A stretch of DNA of 6,129 nucleotides from Frankiales bacterium. GTDB lineage: Bacteria > Actinomycetota > Actinomycetes > JAFAQI01. The notes under the pieces are model-generated. The model ran no database searches, was not told the origin of the DNA, and saw nothing but the letters and a program-made list of their open reading frames with translations. How positions within the stretch are numbered: position 1 is the stretch's first letter; each line of letters begins with the position of its first letter. The position numbers and the translations under genes were made by a program. The DNA lies in assembly GCA_019246495.1 (NCBI GenBank), contig JAFAQI010000478.1, positions 1 to 6,129 on the forward strand, in the 5' to 3' direction. This document shows, piece after piece, positions 1 through 5,432 of this stretch.

Positions 1-170
1 CCGAACCGGGTCTCGACGACATCCGCTCGCGCCTTGTGCGATTTGAACGAGCCGTCCCAACGGTCGGCCAGGATGTCGCAGACGATCCGGCCCGCGTTGT
101 GCCGGTTGCCCTCGTACTGCGGGCCCGGGTTTCCGAGACCCACGACCAGCCAAGGGCCGTCGGCCGACAC
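1..170 (-). CDS. pth: Peptidyl-tRNA hydrolase, N-terminal part (cut by window edge)
   Basis: Pth cleaves the ester bond of peptidyl-tRNAs that drop off the ribosome, which recycles tRNA in the cytoplasm. Only the first 56 residues are in the window. Reading leftward from a GTG at 170-168, the protein shows the family's opening strand and signature [20 protein letters not shown] at residues 8-27. Asn14 and His24 match the substrate-binding Asn10 and catalytic His20 of E. coli Pth. The GTG is preceded by GAGAGG (184-179) with an 8-nt spacer. The start lies 27 nt after the rplY stop codon, so the two genes are very probably co-transcribed; rplY-pth adjacency is common in actinobacteria. No in-frame start exists between the rplY stop and this GTG that would fit better. 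The C-terminal two thirds lie beyond position 1. The identification rests on the active-site signature plus the neighbour. Confidence 0.93.
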   Translation of the reverse strand, partial: MSADGPWLVVGLGNPGPQYEGNRHNAGRIVCDILADRWDGSFKSHKARADVVETRF

Positions 171-197
171 CGGTACCGCCTCTCGCGTGCGGGAGAG

Positions 198-893
198 CTA
201 CTCGCCCGCGCCGTCGCCCTCGCCGGGCCCGCCGGCCGAGGACTCGGTGTCGGGGACGACGTCGCCCTGACCGCTCTCACCGGTGGCTGCCTCGTCGCCC
301 GCACCCAGGTCGGCCTCACCCTCGGCGACCTCACCCTCGAGCTGCTCCGCAGTGGGCGCGGCGAGGATGTGTACGACGACGGCCTCGGGGTCGCCGGCCA
401 GCTCGGTGCCCGAAGGCAGCTCGACGTCCTTCGCGTGGATCGCGTCGCCGATCTCGAGACCGTCGATCGACACCTCGAACGACGACGGGATGTGCGTGGC
501 CTCGGCGGCGACGGACAGCACCGTGAGCTGTTGGTCCAGCAGGCCGCCGGAGACGACGTCACCGTTGACAAGGACCGGGACGTCGACAGTGATCTTCTCG
601 CCGCGTCGCACCAGGATCAGGTCGACGTGCTCGATCTGCCCGCGAACGGGGTCACGCTGGATCGACTTGGGCAGCGCGAGCTCGCTGCCGCTGTCGAGCT
701 CCAGGGACAGCAGCACGTTGGCGCCGTCAGTGCGCAGCGCGTGCTCGAAGTCACGCGTCGGCAGGGAGATGTGCCGCGGCTCGGTGCCGTGGCCGTAGAG
801 CACCGCGGGGAGCTTCCCGGCGCGACGGGTCCGGCGGGCGCCCCCCTTGCCGAACTCGGTGCGCTGCTCGGCGCTGATGCGGACCTCGGCCAC
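198..893 (-). CDS. rplY: Large-subunit ribosomal protein bL25 (Ctc/TL5 type) with acidic C-terminal tail
   Basis: L25 binds 5S rRNA in the large ribosomal subunit; long forms are called Ctc or TL5 and are general-stress proteins in Bacillus. The 231-aa protein has the N-terminal 5S-rRNA-binding domain at about residues 1-93, with the basic stretch GKGGARRTRRAGKLPAVLYG (16-35) and the conserved DPVRGQIEHVDL (81-92). A second beta-rich CTC domain follows at about 100-178. Residues 181-231 are a low-complexity Gly/Ala/Glu/Asp tail with 15 acidic and no Lys or Arg residues, as seen in long actinobacterial L25s. The start is GTG (893-891), preceded by GAGGAG (907-902) with an 8-nt spacer. The stop is TAG at 200-198. 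It is followed by pth. Upstream, the usual prs neighbour is displaced by an opposite-strand gene, so rplY needs its own promoter in 894-1037. There is no sign of damage. Confidence 0.96.
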   Translation of the reverse strand: MAEVRISAEQRTEFGKGGARRTRRAGKLPAVLYGHGTEPRHISLPTRDFEHALRTDGANVLLSLELDSGSELALPKSIQRDPVRGQIEHVDLILVRRGEKITVDVPVLVNGDVVSGGLLDQQLTVLSVAAEATHIPSSFEVSIDGLEIGDAIHAKDVELPSGTELAGDPEAVVVHILAAPTAEQLEGEVAEGEADLGAGDEAATGESGQGDVVPDTESSAGGPGEGDGAGE

Positions 894-1037
894 GACGTGG
901 ACTCCTCAACCGGACAGGGCTTTGTGATTGCGGCACCAGAGTCTAGGTGACGGCCGAGTCCGCGGCGAAACGCCACGGGCAGGACTTGTTCCGAGGGCGT
1001 CGAAAGGTCGCGATGACCGTATTCCGCGGGAGGACCG
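894..1037. promoter_or_regulatory. Divergent intergenic region with promoters for rplY-pth and for the secreted propeller gene
   Basis: These 144 nt separate two genes transcribed away from each other, so both must start here. For rplY, the minus strand carries TAGACT at 945-940, a reasonable actinobacterial -10 (TAnnnT), about 46 nt before the GTG. A -35-like TTTCGC (970-965) is poorly spaced, at 19 nt. For the plus-strand gene I see no convincing -35/-10 pair: TTGTGA (922-927) followed 16 nt later by TAGGTG (944-949) is weak. Its ribosome-binding site is clear: GGGAGGA at 1028-1034, just before the ATG at 1038. A 5-bp inverted repeat, ACGCC/GGCGT, spans 970-1000 but is too weak to call an operator. 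That promoters exist here is an inference from gene layout; the exact boxes are guesses. Confidence 0.5.
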
Positions 1038-2657
1038 ATGAAGCTCCGTACGCCGCTGCGCCCGCTGGCCGTCGCGGCCGCTGTCCTCACCGCGGTGGTC
1101 GTCGTACCAGGCGCCGGCGCGGGCACCCGGCACTCCGACATCGGCAGCGCCTCGGTCTACGGCCTGGACAAGAACTTCACGCTGGTCGGCTACACCAGCC
1201 TGTCCAGGCGCGGGATGAACTCCCCGATCGCCGTCGCCGGCCGCTGCGTCTACGTCGGCGACCGCTACATCTCATCGTCATCCGCCCGCGCGCACGGCGG
1301 CATCGCGATCGTCGACGCCGCCAACCCGGCCCGTCCACATCAGGTCGGCGCGATTCCGCCGGTCGCCGAGTCGAGCCAGCGCGAGATGCGCGCCGACGCC
1401 GGGCTGGGCATCCTCGTGGTCGAGAGCCTCTCGGCGATCGGCCAACCGGTCACCCCGGGGCAGCCGTCGATCAACAACCTGAAGATCTACGACATTCACA
1501 GCAACTGCCTCAAGCCGCGGCTGCTCGCCACTGTTGACTTCGGCGACCGGGCCCCGCACGAGTTCTTCCTCTGGAAGGACCCGAAGCACCCCGGCCGGGC
1601 GCTCGCCTACGTGACGTTCACCCTGCTCTCGCCGGACCTCATGGTCTATGACCTGGCGGATCCGGCGAAGCCCTCACTCATCGGGCTCTACGACCTCGGT
1701 ATCGACCAGGCCCACAAGACGATCGACGTCGCCGACGAGAGCGGCTCGGGTTATCTGCACTCGCTCAGCGTGAGCGATGACGGCACCCGCGCCTACATGG
1801 CCACCTGGGACTACGGCTACTACGAGCTCGATACGTCGATGCTCGCCAACCCGCCGACACCGCTGGGGCTGGGCGTCGCACATCCGGTGGGTATCGGGCA
1901 CTTCGACGACGGGCACAACGTGCACACGGCCGTGCGGTTCGCGGGCAACCGGCCGTATGTCTTCACGACGCAGGAGGACTACGCGCAGGCCGGGCACGGC
2001 TGCCCGTTCGGCTGGGTGCGCGTGGCCAAGCAGACGGGCGACGGTGGCGCGACCGAGGTCGGCCACTTCATGCTGCCGGAGAACGAGAAGCAGAACTGCG
2101 GCAAGAAGAACGGCACGTTCAGCTCGCACAACCCGACGCTGTTCCCCGACGTGGCACTGCTGACCTGGTACAGCGGCGGCCTGCGCGCCGTCGACATCAG
2201 TGACCCGGCACATCTCTACCAGGACGGGGCGTTCGTGCCGCGACCGCAGTTCACGCCGGCGCTGCGGGACAACCGCTTGTTCTTCCCCTCCTCGACGCAG
2301 CCGGGGATCCTGCCGACCGACTCGACGTACCCCGGGTCGACGGCGAAGTTCTGGACCGGCGCGATGTGGTCCTACCCCGTCGTGCAGAACGGACTGATCT
2401 ACGTCGCCGACATCGACCTCGGTCTCTACATCCTTCGCTACACCGGCCCACACGCCGCCGAGATCGACCGGGCGAAGTTCGTGGAGGGCAACTCCGCACC
2501 CTCGCGCTACAGCGCAAAGGACAAGGAGATCGTGCGGCCGAAGGCACAGTGGCCGGCGATCGCCCGCGAGACCGCGAAGGGGCCGCTGGTCGAGCGTGCG
2601 CCGTTCGCGCACCGCGTGTCGAAGTACCTGGTCGCGCACGGCTTCCTCTGCATGTAG
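1038..2657 (+). CDS. Secreted LVIVD-repeat beta-propeller protein, function unknown
   Basis: This is a 539-aa protein with a Sec-type signal peptide: K2 and R4/R8, a hydrophobic core at about 10-23, and an AGA-G cleavage site after residue 28. The mature part consists of propeller-like units in which a strand such as VAGRCVYVGD, VYDLADPAKPSLIGLYDL (203-220), GLRAVDISDP (381-390) or GLIYVADIDLGLYILRY (452-468) repeats the LVIVD pattern (hydrophobic strand, then Val-x-Asp-Ile-Ser-Asp-Pro, then Pro-x-x-x-Gly). Several units open with a histidine (174, 241, 296, 364). Five cysteines are present (70, 157, 322, 354, 538), the last one residue before the end. Residues 471-539 are charged and fall outside the repeats. 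ATG at 1038 has GGGAGGA 3-4 nt upstream. No lipobox, LPxTG or C-terminal membrane segment is seen, so it is probably released. It stands alone on the plus strand between rplY and prs. Choice-of-anchor or selenium-binding-like propellers are the nearest alternatives. I cannot assign a reaction. Confidence 0.85.
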   Translation: MKLRTPLRPLAVAAAVLTAVVVVPGAGAGTRHSDIGSASVYGLDKNFTLVGYTSLSRRGMNSPIAVAGRCVYVGDRYISSSSARAHGGIAIVDAANPARPHQVGAIPPVAESSQREMRADAGLGILVVESLSAIGQPVTPGQPSINNLKIYDIHSNCLKPRLLATVDFGDRAPHEFFLWKDPKHPGRALAYVTFTLLSPDLMVYDLADPAKPSLIGLYDLGIDQAHKTIDVADESGSGYLHSLSVSDDGTRAYMATWDYGYYELDTSMLANPPTPLGLGVAHPVGIGHFDDGHNVHTAVRFAGNRPYVFTTQEDYAQAGHGCPFGWVRVAKQTGDGGATEVGHFMLPENEKQNCGKKNGTFSSHNPTLFPDVALLTWYSGGLRAVDISDPAHLYQDGAFVPRPQFTPALRDNRLFFPSSTQPGILPTDSTYPGSTAKFWTGAMWSYPVVQNGLIYVADIDLGLYILRYTGPHAAEIDRAKFVEGNSAPSRYSAKDKEIVRPKAQWPAIARETAKGPLVERAPFAHRVSKYLVAHGFLCM

Positions 2658-2660
2658 GAA

Positions 2661-2676
2661 GCCGGGGCGTCCCGGC
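2661..2676. terminator. GC hairpin in the convergent gap, possible bidirectional terminator
   Basis: GCCGGG (2661-2666) and CCCGGC (2671-2676) form a perfect 6-bp stem with a GCGT loop, starting 4 nt after the TAG of the propeller gene and 26 nt before the prs stop read from the other side. It lies in the 44-nt gap between two convergent genes, where a bidirectional terminator is expected. No T-tract follows on either strand, which is common in high-GC actinobacteria but weakens the call. Confidence 0.45.
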
Positions 2677-2701
2677 CCCTGTGCCGAACGACGGCGACTG
2701 G

Positions 2702-3682
2702 TCAGGCGTTGCCGTCGAAGAGCGAGGTCACGCTTCCGTCGGCGAACACCTCGCTGATCGCCCGCGCGACCAGCGGGGCGATCGAGATGACGGTCAGCTT
2801 GTCGAACTGCTTGTCGGGGCCGATCGGCAGCGTGTTGGTCAGCACCACCTCGCTGATCCGGCTGTTCTTCAGCCGGTCGATCGCCGGACCGGACAGCACG
2901 CCGTGGGTCGCCGCGACGACGACCTTGTCCGCGCCTTCACGGAACAAGGTCTCGGCGGCCTTCGTGATCGTGCCCGCGGTGTCGATCATGTCGTCGACGA
3001 CGACACAGGTGCGGCCCTCGACCTCGCCGACGACGCGGTTGGCGACTACGGAGTTGGCCACGGTGATGTCTCGGGTCTTGTGGATGAACGCAAGCGGCGT
3101 GCCGCCGAGCCGGTCCGTCCAGCGTTCCGCCACCCGCACGCGGCCGGAGTCCGGCGACACGACCGTGATGCTTCCGGTGTCATAGCTGCTCGCCACGTGC
3201 TGGGCGAGCAACGGCAGGGCGAAGAGGTGGTCCACCGGCCCGTCGAAGAACCCCTGGATCTGGCTCGTGTGCAGGTCGACGGTGAGGATGCGGTCGGCGC
3301 CGGCGGTCTTGTAGAGGTCCGCCACCAGCCGTGCGGAGATCGGCTCCCGGCCGCGGCTCTTCTTGTCCTGTCGCGCGTAGGGGTAGTAGGGCACCACCAC
3401 GGTGATGCGCTTCGCGGAGCCTCGCTTGAGGGCATCGACCATCACCAGGGTCTCCATGACCCAGTGGTTGACGGGTGCCGTCATCGACTCGACCACGAAG
3501 GCGTCGCAGCCGCGGACCGACTCCTCGAAGCGCGCGTAGATCTCGCCGTCCGCGAAGTCCCGGATGTCCGTGGGGCTCACCGCGATGCCGAGCTCCCGCG
3601 AGATCTCCTCGGCGAGCTCAGGGTGAGCCCGCCCGGAGAAGAGCATGAGCGTCTTCTCGCCGGTGGTCTTGATGCCGGTCAC
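2702..3682 (-). CDS. prs: Ribose-phosphate pyrophosphokinase (PRPP synthetase)
   Basis: Prs transfers pyrophosphate from ATP to ribose 5-phosphate, making the PRPP used for purine, pyrimidine, His and Trp synthesis, and in actinobacteria also for the decaprenyl-phosphoribose/arabinan route. The 326-aa length is normal for the class I enzyme. Landmarks in order: FADGEIYARFEESVRG (43-58); the flexible ATP loop YARQDKKSRGREPISA (102-117); DLHTSQIQGFFDGPVD (136-151) with the metal-binding His138; VVSPDSGRVRVAERW (174-188); HKTRD with the catalytic-type Lys202 and Arg204; the PRPP loop VVVDDMIDTAGTIT (227-240); and a C-terminal SVTSLFDGNA. Start GTG (3682-3680) overlaps the glmU stop TGA in a 4-nt GTGA junction. 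AGGGGAG (3695-3689), inside glmU, sits 6 nt upstream, so translation is probably coupled. No key residue is missing. The Ala in DTAGT also occurs in Bacillus Prs and is not odd. Confidence 0.97.
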   Translation of the reverse strand: MTGIKTTGEKTLMLFSGRAHPELAEEISRELGIAVSPTDIRDFADGEIYARFEESVRGCDAFVVESMTAPVNHWVMETLVMVDALKRGSAKRITVVVPYYPYARQDKKSRGREPISARLVADLYKTAGADRILTVDLHTSQIQGFFDGPVDHLFALPLLAQHVASSYDTGSITVVSPDSGRVRVAERWTDRLGGTPLAFIHKTRDITVANSVVANRVVGEVEGRTCVVVDDMIDTAGTITKAAETLFREGADKVVVAATHGVLSGPAIDRLKNSRISEVVLTNTLPIGPDKQFDKLTVISIAPLVARAISEVFADGSVTSLFDGNA

Positions 3683-5175
3683 GGCTCGCTCCCCTGTCGC
3701 GGGTCATCGGTGCTGCTGCGTGGCGGGGAAGGTGACTCCATTGTGCCTTCCGCTCCGGCCGCCCGGGCGGCTTCGGCCGACTTCGTGCCGGCGCGTCGGC
3801 GCAGCACCCAGCCGAGGATGGTGCGCTGGCGGGCCCGCCCGATGCCGATGGCTCCCGCCGGAACGTCCTCGGTCACGGCGGACCCAGCCGCCACATACGC
3901 ACCCGCCCCGATCTCCCGCGGCGCGACGAGCATGCTCCCCGAGCCGACGAAGGCGGCATCCCCGACGGTGGTGTGGTGCTTGTCGACGCCGTCGTAGTTG
4001 ACGAACACCGTGCCTGCACCGATGTTGGCGTCCGCACCGATCGTTGCGTCACCGACGTAGGTCAGGTGCGGCACCTTCGTCTGCGAGCCGATCTCGGCGT
4101 TCTTGGTCTCCACGAAGGCGCCGATCTTGCCGCCGGCGCCCAGCCGCGTCCCGGGACGCAGGTAGCTGTAAGGCCCGACGGATGCGTCCGCCCCGATCTC
4201 CGCTCCGACGCAGTGCGACTTGACGACCGTCGCGGAGGCGCCGACCACGGTGTCCGTCAGTGTGCAGTCCGGCCCGACGACGGCACCGGAGCGGATCACC
4301 GTTGCTCCGTGCAGCTGCGTGTTCTGGTGCAGCGTGACGTCGGGCTCGAGGCGGACGTTGACCCCCATCCAGGTGGTCTCCGGGTCGGTGACCGTCACCC
4401 CCTCGGCCATCCAGTGGGCGACGATCCGGTCGCGCATGATGCGCCGGGCAGTCGCGAGCTGCGCGCGGTCGTTCACGCCCAGCGTCTCCCGCCAGTCGTC
4501 GGCGACGACGCTGGCCACCACCGCTGAGCTCGCGACCAGGCCGGCGATGACGTCGGTGAGGTACTCCTCCTGCTGCGCGTTGTGCGGGGTGAGCTCGGCG
4601 AGCGATGCGCGGAGCGCCGCGGCGTCGAAGGCGTAGACGCCGGTGCAGATCTCGTTGATCTGGCGTTGCACGTCGGTGGCGTCGCGCTCCTCGACCACTC
4701 CCGTGACGTGACCGTCCGCATCGCGGGTGACCCGTCCGTAGTTGCCCGGGTCCGGCATCACCGCGGTCAGCATCGTGGCCGCCGCGCGAGTCTCTTCGTG
4801 CCGGGCGAGCACCGCCGTCAGCGTCGCGGTGGTGAACAGCGGCGTGTCGCCGTGCATTACGAGCACGGTTCCCTCGAGGTCGGGCAGCGCCTCCGCCGCC
4901 GTTCGGGCCGCGTGCCCGGTCCCCCGCGCCGGAGCTTGTACGACGACATCCGCGGACGGCGCGGCCTTGTTGACGAACCGCTCGACCTCCGGCTGGGCGG
5001 CCCCGCCGACGACGATCAGCGTGCGCTCGGGCTTCAGCGGCTCAACGGCCGACAGCACGTGACCGAGCAGGGTGCGCCCGCACATGCGGTGCAGCACCTT
5101 CGCCGTTGCGGACTTCATCCGGCTGCCCTGCCCAGCGGCGAGCACGAGCACGGCCGCCGGGCGAGCGTCGGTCAC
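3679..5175 (-). CDS. glmU: Bifunctional GlmU: N-acetylglucosamine-1-phosphate uridyltransferase / glucosamine-1-phosphate acetyltransferase
   Basis: GlmU carries out the last two steps of UDP-GlcNAc synthesis in the cytoplasm: acetylation of GlcN-1-P with acetyl-CoA, then UTP-dependent uridylyl transfer. The product feeds peptidoglycan and, in actinobacteria, other wall polymers. From the chosen start it has 498 aa, close to the roughly 495 of mycobacterial GlmU. The N-terminal nucleotidyltransferase opens with LVLAAGQGSRMKSATAKVLH (about 11-29), followed by ARGTGHA (about 84-90) and HGDTPL. The C-terminal left-handed beta-helix shows IG-hexapeptides, then IGAFVETKN (about 351-359), HLTYVGDATIG, NIGAGTVFVNYDG (about 384-396) and GSGSMLVAP, with the acetyltransferase-site Arg, Lys, Tyr and Asn residues present. 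A polar tail of about 35 residues follows. A longer reading from GTG at 5187 (502 aa) is open, but it has no ribosome-binding site, whereas GTG at 5175-5173 does. The stop overlaps the prs start. Confidence 0.96.
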   Translation of the reverse strand: MTDARPAAVLVLAAGQGSRMKSATAKVLHRMCGRTLLGHVLSAVEPLKPERTLIVVGGAAQPEVERFVNKAAPSADVVVQAPARGTGHAARTAAEALPDLEGTVLVMHGDTPLFTTATLTAVLARHEETRAAATMLTAVMPDPGNYGRVTRDADGHVTGVVEERDATDVQRQINEICTGVYAFDAAALRASLAELTPHNAQQEEYLTDVIAGLVASSAVVASVVADDWRETLGVNDRAQLATARRIMRDRIVAHWMAEGVTVTDPETTWMGVNVRLEPDVTLHQNTQLHGATVIRSGAVVGPDCTLTDTVVGASATVVKSHCVGAEIGADASVGPYSYLRPGTRLGAGGKIGAFVETKNAEIGSQTKVPHLTYVGDATIGADANIGAGTVFVNYDGVDKHHTTVGDAAFVGSGSMLVAPREIGAGAYVAAGSAVTEDVPAGAIGIGRARQRTILGWVLRRRAGTKSAEAARAAGAEGTMESPSPPRSSTDDPRQGSEP

Positions 5176-5179
5176 CTGT

Positions 5180-5185
5180 TCTCCC
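5180..5185 (-). promoter_or_regulatory. Ribosome-binding site that decides the glmU start
   Basis: On the minus strand GGGAGA occupies 5185-5180, with a short spacer to the GTG at 5175-5173. The GTG at 5187-5185 would place this motif inside the coding region, and the bases just upstream of it read pyrimidine-rich (CCCTCC) with no Shine-Dalgarno. The downstream GTG is therefore the better start. Confidence 0.6.
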
Positions 5186-5205
5186 ACCGGTCGATCCGGA
5201 GGGTC

Positions 5206-5211
5206 AGCCTA
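5206..5211 (-). promoter_or_regulatory. Candidate -10 box for glmU-prs
   Basis: TAGGCT at 5211-5206 (minus strand) fits the loose actinobacterial TAnnnT -10 pattern and would start transcription about 24 nt before the preferred glmU GTG. No good -35 is visible 16-18 nt upstream. The rest of the 71-nt gap between glmU and the tRNA holds a hairpin (CGGGC 5215-5219 with GCCCG 5235-5239, 15-nt loop), which could instead mark the 3' end of the tRNA transcript. Alternatively, glmU could be read through from the tRNA promoter. Confidence 0.3.
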
Positions 5212-5246
5212 GTGCGGGCGCCTAATCGCCGTCGGCCCGTGCTGCG

Positions 5247-5324
5247 TGGCTCCCCCGCCTGGACTCGAACCAGGACAAGACACGGGACCAAAACCCGCCG
5301 GGCTGCCAATTACCCTACGGGGGA
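5247..5324 (-). tRNA. tRNA-Gln (anticodon UUG)
   Basis: On the minus strand the 5' acceptor TCCCCCG (5324-5318) pairs with CGGGGGA (5257-5251). It is followed by discriminator G (5250) and an encoded CCA (5249-5247). The D arm is GGGT-AATTGGCA-GCCC. The anticodon arm GCGGG-TTTTGGT-CCCGT gives anticodon TTG, which reads CAA/CAG as glutamine. The T arm CCTGG-TTCGAGT-CCAGG is perfect. The U1-A72 pair and G73 are typical glutamine identity elements. The region between the anticodon and T stems, GTCTTGT, is 7 nt instead of the usual 4-5, which makes the molecule longer than common. No convincing promoter is seen upstream; TTGGGC (5374-5369) with GATGGT (5351-5346) is a weak candidate that overlaps a hairpin. 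The gene lies just upstream of glmU in the same orientation. Confidence 0.95.
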
Positions 5325-5350
5325 CCAACCGCACATTCAGTCTGCACCAT

Positions 5351-5367
5351 CCGCCGCCTGCCGGCGG
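5351..5367. terminator. GC hairpin downstream of the GH26-like gene, possible terminator
   Basis: CCGCCG (5351-5356) and CGGCGG (5362-5367) form a 6-bp stem with a 5-nt loop, located 54 nt after the stop codon of the minus-strand glycoside hydrolase gene and 26 nt before the tRNA-Gln 5' end. Placement suits a terminator for the hydrolase gene that insulates the tRNA. No T-tract follows, and the hairpin also falls where tRNA promoter elements could lie, so the role is uncertain. Confidence 0.35.
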
Positions 5368-5372
5368 GGCCC

Positions 5373-5432
5373 AATTCGGCTGAGGTGCAGTCAGTTGAGT
5401 CGCGGTCGGCTGAGTTGCGGTCAGCTGAGCCG
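5373..5432. repeat. Four-unit degenerate 15-bp tandem repeat
   Basis: Four head-to-tail 15-bp units (5373-5387, 5388-5402, 5403-5417, 5418-5432) share a core of the type CGGTCGGCTGAGTTG. Units 3 and 4 differ at 3 of 15 positions; unit 1 diverges most at its left end. Unit 4 contains the TGA stop (5423-5421) and the last codons of the GH26-like gene, so on the minus strand the 3' end of that gene looks repeated three further times beyond the stop. In the minus-strand frame that covers the units the repeat would read as Gln-Leu/Pro-Thr-Ala-Thr, but it has no credible coding context. Period and phase are read directly from the sequence; origin by slippage duplication is inference. Confidence 0.75.

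Noticed and set aside
36..950. A 304-codon plus-strand open frame antisense to rplY and pth
   Set aside because: rplY and pth on the minus strand have clear family signatures and ribosome-binding sites; the antisense frame is low-complexity shadow translation.
2366..3997. A 543-codon plus-strand open frame running antisense to prs and the end of glmU
   Set aside because: It covers confident prs and glmU coding on the other strand, is rich in Arg/Asp/Gly/His/Val as expected of a GC-biased shadow frame, and has no recognisable domain.
3679..5187. Longer glmU reading from GTG at 5187
   Set aside because: No Shine-Dalgarno lies before it, while GGGAGA sits correctly before the GTG at 5175; the extra four residues add no conserved sequence.
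5247..5432. tRNA-Gln as an integration site with the GH26-like gene as island cargo
   Set aside because: Integrases usually use the tRNA 3' end, which here faces glmU with only about 70 nt between; no integrase, second tRNA fragment or direct att repeat is visible.
5373..5432. CRISPR-like array
   Set aside because: Units are contiguous 15-mers without spacers and no cas genes are present; it is a simple tandem repeat.
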